Assembly: GCA_016209015.1 (NCBI GenBank)
Contig: JACQWY010000035.1
Location: forward strand, 115,743-179,742
Length of the DNA stretch: 64,000 nucleotides
Source of the DNA: Gammaproteobacteria bacterium
Lineage (GTDB): Bacteria; Pseudomonadota; Gammaproteobacteria; Ga0077536
Direction of reading: 5' to 3'
A program made the translations under genes and the position numbers. The notes under the pieces were generated by a model. It was not told the origin of the DNA. It searched no databases and saw only the letters and a program-made list of their open reading frames with translations. This document shows, in pieces, positions 11,999-21,113 of this stretch. Numbering within the stretch: the stretch's first letter is position 1; each line of letters starts with the position of its first letter.

Positions 11999-14098
11999 TC
12001 AGCCCTTGGCCGCGCTCCACTGCGCGAAGGACTGGCCGGCTTTCGCGAGCTTCACGATGAGCGGTGCGGGCGTCCAATATTGATCGCCGTAGCGCGCGCG
12101 GTACTTCTCGATCGCCGCGAGCACCTTGTCGAGGCCGACGGTGTCCGCGTACATCATCGGCCCGCCGCGATAACGCGGCATGCCATAGCCGTGGCAGTAC
12201 ACGACGTCGATGTCGCTCGAACGCTGGGCGATGCCCTCGTCGAGGATCAGCGCGCCTTCGTTCACCATCGCGTAGAACAGCCGCTCGATGATCTCCTCGT
12301 CGGAGACGTCGAGCTGCGGCACGTCGAGCGCGGCGGCCTCGGACTTCGCGAGCGCGGCGACCTCCGGGTCCGGCACCGCGTTGCGGCCTTCGTACTTATA
12401 GATGCCGGCGCCGGTCTTCTGGCCGAGACGGCCCTTGCCGACGAGCACTTCGATCATGCGGCAGTAGGCCGGATCGTCCGGCTTGTCCTTCCACTCCTTG
12501 TTGACCTTCGAGAGCACGTCGAGGCCGGAGAGATCGGACACGCCGTTCGGGCCCATCGCCATGCCCCAGTCGAACGCGACCTTGTCGATGCGCTCCGCCG
12601 GCACGCCCTCGAGCATCATGCGCTGCGCTTCGCGGACGTAGGGGAAGAACATGCGGTTGCCGACGAAGCCGAAGCAGACCCGGACCAGCACGCCCGTCTT
12701 GCGGATCGTCTTCGCGCAGGCCATCGAAGTCGCGATGACGTCCTTCGCCGTCTTCGCGCCGCGCACGATCTCGAGCAGCGTCATGACGTTCGCCGGCGCG
12801 AAGAAGTGGAGCCCGATGACGTCCTCGGGGCGTTTCGTGAATGCCGCGATCTCGTCGATGTCGAGCGTCGAGGTGTTGCTCGCCAGGATCGCGCCCTTCT
12901 TGCAGACCTGGTCGAGCTCGGTGAACACGGCCTTCTTGATCGACATCGTCTCGAAGACGGCCTCGATCACGAGATCGGCATCACCGACGTCCTCGTAGTC
13001 GAGCGTGCCGGAGATGAGGCTCATGCACTTGTCCATCGCGGCCTGCGGGAGCTTGCCCTTCTTGACCGGGCCCTCGTAGTTGCCGCGGATGATCGCGAGG
13101 CCGCGGTCCAGCGCTTCCTGATTGATCTCCTTCAGCACGACCGGGATGCCGGCGTTCGCGAAGTTCATCGCGATGCCGCCGCCCATGGTGCCGCCGCCGA
13201 TGACGGCGACCTTCTTGATTTCGCGCAGCGGCGTGTCCTTCGGCACGTCGGCGATCTTCGCCACGTCGCGCTCGGCGAAGAAGAGGTGGCGCTGGGCCTT
13301 CGAATGCGTGGAGCGCATGCACTGCATGAACAGCTCGTTCTCACGGGCGACCGCATCGAGGTACGGCAGGCTGACCGCCGCTTCCACGCACTTCACGATC
13401 TGCTCGGGCGCGAAGAAGCCGCGCGTGTCGCGAGCGATACTCTTCCGGTATTCGGCGAAGAAGCCCTCGGGCACGGACTTCGGATCGACGACGATGTCGC
13501 GAACCTTGCGCGGGCCCTTGCCGGCGGCGACGAGCTCGGAGCCGTACCTGATCGCACCGGCCTTCAGGTCACCTTCGACGATCGCGTCGATGACGCCCTT
13601 CTCGAGCGCGGCCTTCGCCGGCATCGGCTTGCCGCTGATCATCGCGTCGAGCGCGGCCTTCACGCCGGCGAGGCGCGTCAGGCGCTGCGTGCCGGTCGCG
13701 CCGGGCAGGAGGCCGAGCGAGACTTCGGGCAGACCGACCTGCGCGGTCGGCGCGGCGACGCGGTAATGGCAGGCCATCGCAGTCTCCAGGCCGCCGCCGA
13801 GCGCCGTACCGTGGATCGCGGCGACCACGGGCTTCGCGAGATCCTCGATCTGATGCACGACCTTGGGCAGCCAGGGCTCTTCGATGGGCTTGTCGAACTC
13901 GGTGATGTCGGCACCGGCGATGAACGTGCGCCCTGCGCAGATCAGCACGGCGGCTTTCGCAGCAGCGTCGGCGGCGAACTGTTCGAAGCACGCGGCGAGG
14001 CCGCGACGCACCGACAGGGACAAGGCGTTGACGGGCGGGCTGTCGACGGTGATGACGGCGATGTCGCCTTCTCGGCTGTAAGTGACTGGATCTGGCAT
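11999..14098 (-). CDS. Bifunctional enoyl-CoA hydratase/3-hydroxyacyl-CoA dehydrogenase
   Basis: A 699-residue fusion that catalyses two consecutive beta-oxidation steps: hydration of trans-2-enoyl-CoA and NAD-dependent oxidation of the 3-hydroxy product. The hydratase domain (about 1-190) carries the oxyanion loop AGADITEF, GGGLETAMA and GLPEVSLGLLPG, with catalytic-type Glu105 and Glu125. The Rossmann domain begins VAVIGGGTMGGGIA (near 300) and includes HFFAPANVM with the catalytic His. The C-terminal domains include GPNGVSDLSGLD. Architecture and length match the FadJ/peroxisomal multifunctional type. No thiolase gene is adjacent. The ATG was chosen because conserved sequence starts there; an upstream GTG/ATG extension is low-complexity. 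Confidence 0.93.
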   Translation of the reverse strand: MPDPVTYSREGDIAVITVDSPPVNALSLSVRRGLAACFEQFAADAAAKAAVLICAGRTFIAGADITEFDKPIEEPWLPKVVHQIEDLAKPVVAAIHGTALGGGLETAMACHYRVAAPTAQVGLPEVSLGLLPGATGTQRLTRLAGVKAALDAMISGKPMPAKAALEKGVIDAIVEGDLKAGAIRYGSELVAAGKGPRKVRDIVVDPKSVPEGFFAEYRKSIARDTRGFFAPEQIVKCVEAAVSLPYLDAVARENELFMQCMRSTHSKAQRHLFFAERDVAKIADVPKDTPLREIKKVAVIGGGTMGGGIAMNFANAGIPVVLKEINQEALDRGLAIIRGNYEGPVKKGKLPQAAMDKCMSLISGTLDYEDVGDADLVIEAVFETMSIKKAVFTELDQVCKKGAILASNTSTLDIDEIAAFTKRPEDVIGLHFFAPANVMTLLEIVRGAKTAKDVIATSMACAKTIRKTGVLVRVCFGFVGNRMFFPYVREAQRMMLEGVPAERIDKVAFDWGMAMGPNGVSDLSGLDVLSKVNKEWKDKPDDPAYCRMIEVLVGKGRLGQKTGAGIYKYEGRNAVPDPEVAALAKSEAAALDVPQLDVSDEEIIERLFYAMVNEGALILDEGIAQRSSDIDVVYCHGYGMPRYRGGPMMYADTVGLDKVLAAIEKYRARYGDQYWTPAPLIVKLAKAGQSFAQWSAAKG

Positions 14099-14304
14099 GG
14101 TCCGATTCCTTGCTGCTGGTGTCGTGGATGTACGGGCGGGAAACCCGTGACGGCGCCGCGGGACGCGGCAGCCCGTGTCGTGGAAAGTGAGGGAGTATAA
14201 CGACCTCGACGCCGCGACTTCCAGCCGCGCGGGACGCTCCGGCAAGCTCTTGATATTGCAGCGCGACAGCCCGGTGGCAGGCTTTCAACGTCGCGGCGAG
14301 CCCG

Positions 14305-14316
14305 TATACTGCGGCC
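14305..14316 (+). promoter_or_regulatory. -10 box directly before a start codon (leaderless CoA-transferase mRNA)
   Basis: TATACT (14305-14310) is followed by six bases and then the ATG of the CoA-transferase gene. Transcription normally begins 6-8 nt after the -10, which would put the first nucleotide at or next to the A of the ATG. No Shine-Dalgarno is present, consistent with a leaderless message. Confidence 0.5.
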
Positions 14317-15537
14317 ATGACGACACCGCATGAACACATCCTCACGGGACTGCGCGTACTCGACCTCACGCGCTATCTGGCCGGCCCCACCTGCAGCCGC
14401 ATGCTCGCCGAGATGGGCGCGGAGGTGATCAAGATCGAGCCGACACCGGCCGGTGACATGACGCGCCAGATTTCGAAGCTCCGCAACGAGCGCAGTCTCT
14501 ATTTCATCCAGCAGAACCTGAACAAGAAGAGCCTGTGCATCGATCTGCGTGATCCGCGCGGGCTGCAGATCGTGAAGGACCTCGTGCCGCACGTCGACGT
14601 CGTGGTCGAGAACTACAAGCCGGGCGTCATGAAGGCGATGGGTCTCGGCTTCGAGGATTTGCAGAAGCTCCGCCCCGACATCATTCTCTGCTCGGTCTCC
14701 GCGCTCGGCCAGACCGGGCCGCTCGCGACGAAGCCCGGCTACGATTTCATCGCGCAGTCGTATTCGGGCGTGACCTCGATGATCGGCGAGCCCGACGATG
14801 CGCCCTATATCCCGCTCCTCGGCATCGGCGACGTCGCGACCGGCGTGCACGGCGCGCTCGGCATCACCTCGGCCCTCCTCTACCGCAACCGCACCGGCAA
14901 GGGCCAGCACATCGACGTCGCGCTGCTCGACACCTACTACCACATGCACGAAGTGAACGTGCATCGCTACAGCGGCAGCAACGGCGAGATCAAGCCGATG
15001 CGCGCCGGCCGGCATCTCGCCTACGTCTGCCCGGCGGGCGTCTTCCGCGCGACGAACGGCGCGGTCACGATCATGGCCTTCCTGCATCACTGGAAGGATC
15101 TCTGCGCGGCGCTGGAACGGCCGGATCTCGTCGGCGATCCGAAGTTCGCGACCGATCCTGCTCGCCTCGAACGCCTCGACGAGGTGATCGCGATCATCGA
15201 AGGCTTCCTCGCGCGCTTCCCCGATGTCGCGAGCGCAGTCGCGCGACTCGAGGAATTCGGCGTGCCCTGCGCACCCGTGCTGAGCGTCGAGGAGACGGTG
15301 CACCATCCGCATCACGTCGCGCGCGGCACCGTGCGCACGGTCAACGACGCCATCGCCGGCGAGTTCCAGATCCCCGGCATGCCCGTGCGCTTCTCCGGAT
15401 TCGAGGCGAACCAGCCCTATGTCGCGCCGACGCTCGGCGCGCACAACGCGGAGATTCTGCGTGAAGTGCTCGGGCGCTCGGAGGCGGACATCGCCGCGCT
15501 GCACGAGGCGGGAGTGTTGTTGAGGGGAGAGTACTAG
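14317..15537 (+). CDS. CaiB/BaiF-family CoA-transferase (class III)
   Basis: A 406-residue class III CoA-transferase, which moves CoA between carboxylic acids through an aspartyl-CoA thioester. The catalytic Asp is D172 in LLGIGDVATGVHGA. Other family marks are GLRVLDLTRYLAGP at the N-terminus, KKSLCIDLRDPRG, VDVVVENYKPGVM and the GKGQHIDVALLD strand. It is divergent from the bifunctional beta-oxidation gene, so the pair may treat the same acyl-CoA; the substrates are not readable. A -10 box ends six bases before the ATG and there is no ribosome-binding site, suggesting leaderless translation. Confidence 0.93.
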   Translation: MTTPHEHILTGLRVLDLTRYLAGPTCSRMLAEMGAEVIKIEPTPAGDMTRQISKLRNERSLYFIQQNLNKKSLCIDLRDPRGLQIVKDLVPHVDVVVENYKPGVMKAMGLGFEDLQKLRPDIILCSVSALGQTGPLATKPGYDFIAQSYSGVTSMIGEPDDAPYIPLLGIGDVATGVHGALGITSALLYRNRTGKGQHIDVALLDTYYHMHEVNVHRYSGSNGEIKPMRAGRHLAYVCPAGVFRATNGAVTIMAFLHHWKDLCAALERPDLVGDPKFATDPARLERLDEVIAIIEGFLARFPDVASAVARLEEFGVPCAPVLSVEETVHHPHHVARGTVRTVNDAIAGEFQIPGMPVRFSGFEANQPYVAPTLGAHNAEILREVLGRSEADIAALHEAGVLLRGEY

Positions 15538-15714
15538 ACCACTCGCGCGCGACGGGGTTTGCCGATGCAGGAGGCGCATCGATCGGGGAATCGTGGGCTT
15601 TCCCAGGCTCCCTCCGAGAGCGGCTCCGGAAGCCGGGGTATGACCCGCGTGGACAACTCGCGTGCTGCCGCCATGCCGCTGAATACCGTCTTACGCGCGC
15701 TTCACCCGCACGCC

Positions 15715-17535
15715 TCAGACCCCTGCACCGGCCCCCGTCTCCGCCGCATGCGCATTCAACACGTCGAGGAAGGCCTGACCGTAGCGCTCGAGCTTCGCCG
15801 CGCCGACACCGTTCACGGTACTCAACTGCGCGAGCGTCGCCGGGCGATGCGTCGCCATCGCGGCGAGCGTCGCATCGTGGAAGACGACATAGGGCGGGAC
15901 GCCTTGCGCGAGCGCGAGCTGCCGGCGGCAGGCGCGCAATGCCTCCCAGAGGGGATCCTGCTCGAGTCCTGCGACCGGCGCTTTCAGGCGGGACTTCTTC
16001 GCCGCCGGCCGACGGCTGTCCTCGCGCAATTCGAGCGCGATTTCGCCGCGCAGCAGCGGGCGCGCCTCCTCGGTCAGCGCGAGGGCGCCGTAACGCTCGA
16101 CGTCCTGGCGCAGGAAGCCGCGCACGACGAGCTGGCGGAGGATCGAGTTCCAGCGCTGCGCGTCGTAGTGCTGACCGATGCCGAACGTGCTCAGGTGTTC
16201 GTGCCTGTACTGCTTCACCTTCTCCGTCTCGCGCCCGGTGAGGACGTCGATCACGTGCGCCGCGCCGAAGCGCTGGCCGGTTCGATAGACGCAGGACAGG
16301 AGCTGGCGCGCGGCCTCGGACGCATCGAACCTCGCCGGCGGCTCGAGACAGACGTCGCAGTTGCCGCAGTCCTCGCGCCGCTCCTCGCCGAAATACGCAA
16401 GCAGCGCGCGGCGCCGGCAGGTCGTGATCTCGCACCAGCCGAGCAGCGAGTCGAGCTTGTGGCGCTCGATGCGCCGGATCTGCTCGTCCGCGACGGACTG
16501 GTCAGCCATCTGCCGGAGCCGCACGACGTCCTGCAGTCCGTACACCATCCAGGCCTCGGCGGGCGCACCGTCGCGACCCGCGCGGCCGGTTTCCTGGTAG
16601 TACGCCTCCATGCTCTTCGGCAGATCGAGGTGCGCGACGAAGCGGACGTCCGGCTTGTCGATGCCCATGCCGAAGGCGATCGTCGCGACCATGATCACGC
16701 CGTCCTCGCGCAGGAAACGTTCCTGGTTCGCGCTCCGGGTTTCCGCCGGCAGCCCCGCGTGATACGGCAAGGCGTCGAAGCCGTCGGCGCAGAGCGCGGC
16801 CGCCGTGCTCTCCGTCTTGTCGCGCGACAGGCAGTAGACGATGCCGGCCTCGCCGCGATGGCGGGCGAGCAGCGTACCGAGCTGGCGCCGCGGATCGCTC
16901 TTGATGCCGACGGCGTAGCGGATGTTCGGCCGGTCGAAGCCGCTGACGAAGCGCGCCGGGTCGCGAAGCGCGAGGCGGTCGACGATTTCCTCGCGCGTTC
17001 GCAGATCGGCGGTCGCCGTGAGCGCGAGCCGCGGCACGCCGGGGAAACGTTCGCCGAGGATCGCGAGGCCGAGATAGTCCTGCCGGAAATCGTGCCCCCA
17101 CTGCGAGACGCAGTGCGCCTCGTCGACGGCGATGAGCGCGATGCGCTGCGCGGCGAGGAAATCGAGGGTCTGCTGCTGGAGCAGCCGTTCCGGCGCGACG
17201 TACAGCAGATCGAGCCGGCCGTCGCGCACCTCCTCGAGCACCGCGCGCTGGGCGGCCGCGCTGAGCGTCGAATTGAGATAAGCCGCGCTCACGCCGACCT
17301 GGCGCAGCGCCGCGACCTGATCCTGCATCAGCGCGATGAGCGGCGAGACGACGAGACCGCAGCCCTCGCGCAGCACCGCAGGAAGTTGATAGCAGAGAGA
17401 TTTGCCGCCGCCTGTCGGCATGAGCACGAGCACGTCGCGGCCGGCCAGGACGTGGGCGATGACGGCTTCCTGCGGGCCGCGAAAATCCGGATAGCCGTAG
17501 AGCTCGCGCAGGCGCTGACGGGCAAGGTCGATCAT
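15715..17535 (-). CDS. recQ: ATP-dependent DNA helicase RecQ
   Basis: A 606-residue 3'-5' helicase with the full RecQ layout: Walker A MPTGGGKS (residues 39-46), [15 protein letters not shown] (Walker B and aromatic-rich loop), helicase C domain ending [15 protein letters not shown], zinc site of the RQC domain with cysteines in [15 protein letters not shown] and CGNCDVC, winged helix, and a C-terminal HRDC domain (about 525-600). It acts in recombination repair and restart of stalled forks. The ATG at MIDLARQRL matches the family N-terminus. It is convergent with the CoA-transferase and divergent from the FHA gene. Confidence 0.97.
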   Translation of the reverse strand: MIDLARQRLRELYGYPDFRGPQEAVIAHVLAGRDVLVLMPTGGGKSLCYQLPAVLREGCGLVVSPLIALMQDQVAALRQVGVSAAYLNSTLSAAAQRAVLEEVRDGRLDLLYVAPERLLQQQTLDFLAAQRIALIAVDEAHCVSQWGHDFRQDYLGLAILGERFPGVPRLALTATADLRTREEIVDRLALRDPARFVSGFDRPNIRYAVGIKSDPRRQLGTLLARHRGEAGIVYCLSRDKTESTAAALCADGFDALPYHAGLPAETRSANQERFLREDGVIMVATIAFGMGIDKPDVRFVAHLDLPKSMEAYYQETGRAGRDGAPAEAWMVYGLQDVVRLRQMADQSVADEQIRRIERHKLDSLLGWCEITTCRRRALLAYFGEERREDCGNCDVCLEPPARFDASEAARQLLSCVYRTGQRFGAAHVIDVLTGRETEKVKQYRHEHLSTFGIGQHYDAQRWNSILRQLVVRGFLRQDVERYGALALTEEARPLLRGEIALELREDSRRPAAKKSRLKAPVAGLEQDPLWEALRACRRQLALAQGVPPYVVFHDATLAAMATHRPATLAQLSTVNGVGAAKLERYGQAFLDVLNAHAAETGAGAGV

Positions 17536-17547
17536 CGGCACAGTATA
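17536..17547 (-). promoter_or_regulatory. -10 box directly before the recQ start codon
   Basis: On the minus strand TATACT (complement of 17542-17547) is followed by six bases and the recQ ATG. This is the same spacing and the same hexamer as before the CoA-transferase gene. No Shine-Dalgarno is visible, so a leaderless recQ message is plausible. Confidence 0.45.
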
Positions 17548-17780
17548 TCGGGCCGGGCGCGGCAGTAAGGTACGGCCGCTGCCGGCGCCCCCGGCCTCCG
17601 GATCCGTCAAGGAATTTTACGCAGGCCGCGGCCCGTCGCTCATAAGATATTGATTTACAGAGGCCGGGAATCCAGGCATCTTTCTTGCCTGCCCGTCTGC
17701 CGGGCTTGCCCGTTTCTTGGGGCGCGGAATGCGGGGGCGTTCCGCGAGGGATCACGACGACGAATACTGCAGGCGGACAC

Positions 17781-18266
17781 GTGGGACTGTTCAGCTTTCT
17801 CGCGCGCGGCCACAGCCGCGCGGCGCCGACACACGACCGCTCGTCGCATCGCCCCGACACGGCCGCCGCCGGGACACCGGGTGCGCTCTCGAGCGGAGCG
17901 ATCACGATCTTCGGCGCCGACAAGCGCATCGCGGCTCTCGTGCCCGGCACGGGCGTTGCCGTGACGGCGCTGCCGTACATCATCGGCCGCGTGCCCGAAG
18001 ACGACGAGGACGTCTCGCGCCAGCCGATCGGCCTCTTCCTGCGCGACGACAAACCGTATCGCCTGTCGCGGCGGCACTTCGCGATCGTCCGGCGCGACGG
18101 CCAGTACTGGGTACTCGACGGCTCGAGCCACCTCGGGACGGTCGTGAACGGCCATACGATAGGCCGCAAATTCGGTCGCGATGCGGCGACCCTGCAGTCC
18201 GGCGAGAACCAGGTCGTGGCCGGCGGGCCGGGCTCGGAATACGTGTTCCGCATCGTCCTCGGATAA
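17781..18266 (+). CDS. FHA-domain protein
   Basis: About 161 residues with one forkhead-associated domain (roughly 60-155), a reader of phosphothreonine peptides. Visible core motifs are IIGR (67-70), LSRRHFAI (95-102, the Ser and His of the phosphate-binding loop) and GSSHLGTVVNG. The first 40 residues are polar and probably disordered. The start is assigned to GTG because AGGCGG lies seven bases upstream and MGLFSFLARG reads as a natural N-terminus; an ATG 96 bases upstream is in frame but lacks such a site. It stands just upstream of the T2SS genes, with a 162-bp gap; a regulatory link is possible but unproven. Confidence 0.75.
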   Translation: MGLFSFLARGHSRAAPTHDRSSHRPDTAAAGTPGALSSGAITIFGADKRIAALVPGTGVAVTALPYIIGRVPEDDEDVSRQPIGLFLRDDKPYRLSRRHFAIVRRDGQYWVLDGSSHLGTVVNGHTIGRKFGRDAATLQSGENQVVAGGPGSEYVFRIVLG

Positions 18267-18301
18267 TCTGCCGCCGCGCCTGATCGAACCTGTCAAATTT
18301 T

Positions 18302-18338
18302 TGGAATACACTGGTCGAGTCGCAAAAGAACGTCTCGA
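18302..18338. repeat. Imperfect inverted repeat in the gspC leader
   Basis: An ACTGGT-CGAG arm and a CTCG-A-ACCAGT arm face each other with one bulged base across about 14 nt, between the FHA gene and gspC. This region is clearly richer in A and T than the coding DNA around it. It could be a leader hairpin or an operator for the gspCDEF operon; no firm promoter hexamers were found. Confidence 0.35.
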
Positions 18339-18428
18339 ACCAGTGAATTGTAGTCACAAGCTGAAATTCGACTTGAACTCGGCGGAGCGCTCGCGCCCGC
18401 TGCCTCACGCGCCCCGGGTGGGTCGGCC

Positions 18429-19070
18429 GTGATCGATCGGGCCGGCCTGCTGCCGCTGCTCGCCGCCGGTTGCGCGGTCGGGGTGCTCGTCACGACGTTC
18501 GTGGTTCATCTGCCCCGCCTGCGCGAGTCGACGACGGACGCGCTGCCGCGGCACCCGGCGCTGCCGCGTGCCGACGCCCCGGCCCAACCGCGCGCGGATT
18601 ACTCCACCCTGCCCGGCCTCGCGCTGCTGGGCGCGGCACCGCGGAGCGCCCCGACGCCCGGCCCGGGTACCCCGCCGCGTGGCGTCGTCGCCCCGCCTGG
18701 ACCTGCACTCGATCCCGGCCAGCTTCCCCTGGCCGCCGTGAATTTCAGCCTGCGCGGGATCGCCTACTCCGACGACCCGGGCCGGGCTTACGCCATCGTT
18801 GCCGCGCCCGACGGCGGCCAGAAGCGCTACGCCCCGGGCGAGGCGCCGCAGAGCGGTGTGACGATCGAGCGCATCACGCCGCGCGAGATCGTGGTCCGCC
18901 ATGCCGGGCGCCTCGAGCGTCTCGGCCTCCCGAAAGCCCAGCCCGCCGCGGGCGTGCCCGCGCCGGCCCTGCCGGGGCTGCCGCTCGCACCGCCCGAAGC
19001 GGCGCCGTCCGATCAACCGCTCCCCGACTCCCCGCCGGACGCGCTGCCCGGCCCGCCGCCGGAATACTGA
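18429..19070 (+). CDS. gspC: Type II secretion protein GspC
   Basis: A 213-residue inner-membrane T2SS component that links the platform to the secretin. It has one N-terminal membrane span (residues about 5-27), a proline-rich linker and the homology region (about 100-165: LRGIAYSDDPGRAYAIV ... ITPREIVVRHAGRLERLGL), which binds the GspD N0 domain. After that comes only a proline-rich tail of about 45 residues: the PDZ or coiled-coil domain seen in many GspC proteins is absent. The start is GTG. gspD starts 39 bp downstream, and the gene order C-D-E-F supports the call. Confidence 0.85.
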   Translation: MIDRAGLLPLLAAGCAVGVLVTTFVVHLPRLRESTTDALPRHPALPRADAPAQPRADYSTLPGLALLGAAPRSAPTPGPGTPPRGVVAPPGPALDPGQLPLAAVNFSLRGIAYSDDPGRAYAIVAAPDGGQKRYAPGEAPQSGVTIERITPREIVVRHAGRLERLGLPKAQPAAGVPAPALPGLPLAPPEAAPSDQPLPDSPPDALPGPPPEY

Positions 19071-19109
19071 GTCGGGGCGCAGACACTGTCAGCCGCGAGG
19101 AATCGAGCC

Positions 19110-21113
19110 TTGACGACACCATTCCCCACACGCCGGCCGCTGCGCCTGGCCCGACTGCTGGCCGGCTGCGTGCTCGCCCTGCATGCCGCGTTCGGCCTCG
19201 CCCAAGAGACGACCACGCTGCCGCCCGGCATCGAAGTGAAATCGACGGGCGACCACGACAAGTCGGTCACGCTGAATCTGAACAACGCGGACCTCACCGC
19301 TTTCATCAGCGCGATTTCGGAGCTGACGGGCAAGAACTTCGTCGTCGACCCGCGCGTCAAGGGCCAGGTCACCGTGATCTCGGCGGCGCCGACGGATCCG
19401 AACGCGCTCTACGAGGTATTCCTCTCCGTGCTGAAGGTGCACGGCTACGCCGCCGTGCCGAGCGGCAAGGTCATCAAGATCATGCCGGACATCAACGCGC
19501 GCTCGCAGGGCGCGGCCGATCTCGTCCAGGGCCGCCCGCAGGACAGCGAGCGCATCGTCACGGCCGTCATCCCGACGCAATACCTGAACGTCGCCGAGCT
19601 CGTCCCCCTGCTCCGTCCTTTGCTGCCGCAGGAAGCGCACCTCGCGGCGAGCGCCACGGCGGATGCGCTGATCATCGCCGACACCGCCTCGAACGTCGAC
19701 CGCATCATGCGCATCGTGCGCGACCTCGATCGCGACAACGCGTTCGACATCGAGGTCATCCCGCTGCGCAACGCCGAGGCCCGCGAGCTCGTGACGACGC
19801 TGCAGTCCCTGCCCTCCATCTCGGGCGAGCCGCAGGCGCCGGGCCGGCAGTCGCCGATCGCCGCGGACGAGCGCTCGAATTCCGTGCTGATCGGCGGTCC
19901 GCCGGCCGTCAAGAACCGCCTGCGCAGCCTCATCACGGCGCTCGACGTGCCGAAAACCGCGAAGACCGACGTCATCGAGGTCGTGTATCTCCGCTTCGCG
20001 CGCGCTAAAGATCTCGTCGAGCTCCTGCATGGCGTCGGCGACTACAGCTACAAGCAGGCTACCGAGTCGGGCGGCAAGGGCGGCGGCGCGCAGCAGGCGC
20101 CGATCCTGCCGACTGCCGGCGGCAGCGGTGCGGGCGGCTTCCAGGTGCTCGCGGACGAGGCGACGAACGCGCTCGTGCTGCAGGCGAAACCCGAGCTTCT
20201 CGTACAATTGAAACAGGTCATCAAGAGCCTCGACATCCGCCGCGCGCAGGTGCTCGTCGAAGGCATCGTCGCCGAGGTCTCGAGCACGAAGGCCGACGAG
20301 CTCGGCATCCAGTGGAAGACGGCGCTGAACAGCGACGGCGTCTTCGCGGGGCAGCGCCTGCCCGGCACGAGCGCGGGCGCCATCACCTCGCCCTTCGACA
20401 CGACGGCGACGCCGGGCTTCGGCACGGGGCTCACGCTCGGCTACTTCTCGGCGGGTGATCTGCGGGCGCTGATCCGCGCGCTCTCGGGCGATCAGTACAC
20501 GAACGTGCTCTCCACACCGACGCTCATGACGCTCGACAACGCGGAAGCGAAGATCGTCGTCGGTCAGAACGTGCCGTTCGTCACCGGCCAGTTCACGAAC
20601 AGCACGACGACCTCGCTCAATCCCTTCCAGACGATCGAGCGCAAGGACATCGGCATCCTGCTCAAGGTCAAACCGCAGATCAACGAAGGCGACACGCTCA
20701 CGCTCGCGATCGAGCAGGAAGTGTCGAGCGTCGACCGCACGACCACGGCCTCGGATCTCGTGACGAACAAACGCGCGATCTCGACGACCGTGCTCGTCGA
20801 CAACCGCCAGATCGTCGTGCTCGGCGGGCTCATCAGCGACGACCTCACGCACAACCGCCAGAAAGTGCCGCTGCTCGGGGACGTGCCGCTGCTCGGCCAG
20901 CTCTTCCGCAACGACGCGAGCGACTACAAGAAGACCAACCTGATGGTGTTCCTGCGTCCGACGATCGTGCGCGATCGCGAGACGAACCGCGAGCTGACCG
21001 GCGCACGCTACGAGGACCTGCGGGTGAAGCAGTCGAAGCAGGACAAGGAGCAGTCGTTCTTCCTGCGCCGGCAGGCGGGCCCGAGCCTGCCGGCCGACGG
21101 CCTCGCGGAATGA
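19110..21113 (+). CDS. gspD: Type II secretion outer-membrane secretin GspD
   Basis: A 667-residue secretin that forms the outer-membrane pore of the T2SS. It has a signal peptide (LARLLAGCVLALHAAFGLA, cut near residue 31), an N0 domain starting VTLNLNNADLTAFISAISELTG, N1-N3 repeats with the typical VTAVIPTQYLNVAELVPLL and VEVVYLRFARAKDLVELL strands, and a C-terminal secretin core with LSTPTLMTLDNAEAKIVVGQ, VPFVTG and VPLLGDVPLLGQLFR. A Gly-rich loop near 310-330 links N3 to the core. The start codon is TTG with GAGG upstream. The stop overlaps the gspE ATG by four bases. Confidence 0.95.
   Translation: MTTPFPTRRPLRLARLLAGCVLALHAAFGLAQETTTLPPGIEVKSTGDHDKSVTLNLNNADLTAFISAISELTGKNFVVDPRVKGQVTVISAAPTDPNALYEVFLSVLKVHGYAAVPSGKVIKIMPDINARSQGAADLVQGRPQDSERIVTAVIPTQYLNVAELVPLLRPLLPQEAHLAASATADALIIADTASNVDRIMRIVRDLDRDNAFDIEVIPLRNAEARELVTTLQSLPSISGEPQAPGRQSPIAADERSNSVLIGGPPAVKNRLRSLITALDVPKTAKTDVIEVVYLRFARAKDLVELLHGVGDYSYKQATESGGKGGGAQQAPILPTAGGSGAGGFQVLADEATNALVLQAKPELLVQLKQVIKSLDIRRAQVLVEGIVAEVSSTKADELGIQWKTALNSDGVFAGQRLPGTSAGAITSPFDTTATPGFGTGLTLGYFSAGDLRALIRALSGDQYTNVLSTPTLMTLDNAEAKIVVGQNVPFVTGQFTNSTTTSLNPFQTIERKDIGILLKVKPQINEGDTLTLAIEQEVSSVDRTTTASDLVTNKRAISTTVLVDNRQIVVLGGLISDDLTHNRQKVPLLGDVPLLGQLFRNDASDYKKTNLMVFLRPTIVRDRETNRELTGARYEDLRVKQSKQDKEQSFFLRRQAGPSLPADGLAE

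Noticed and set aside
10427..14200. Very long plus-strand frame opposite the HD-GYP and beta-oxidation genes
   Set aside because: Antisense shadow; low-complexity composition and no motif.
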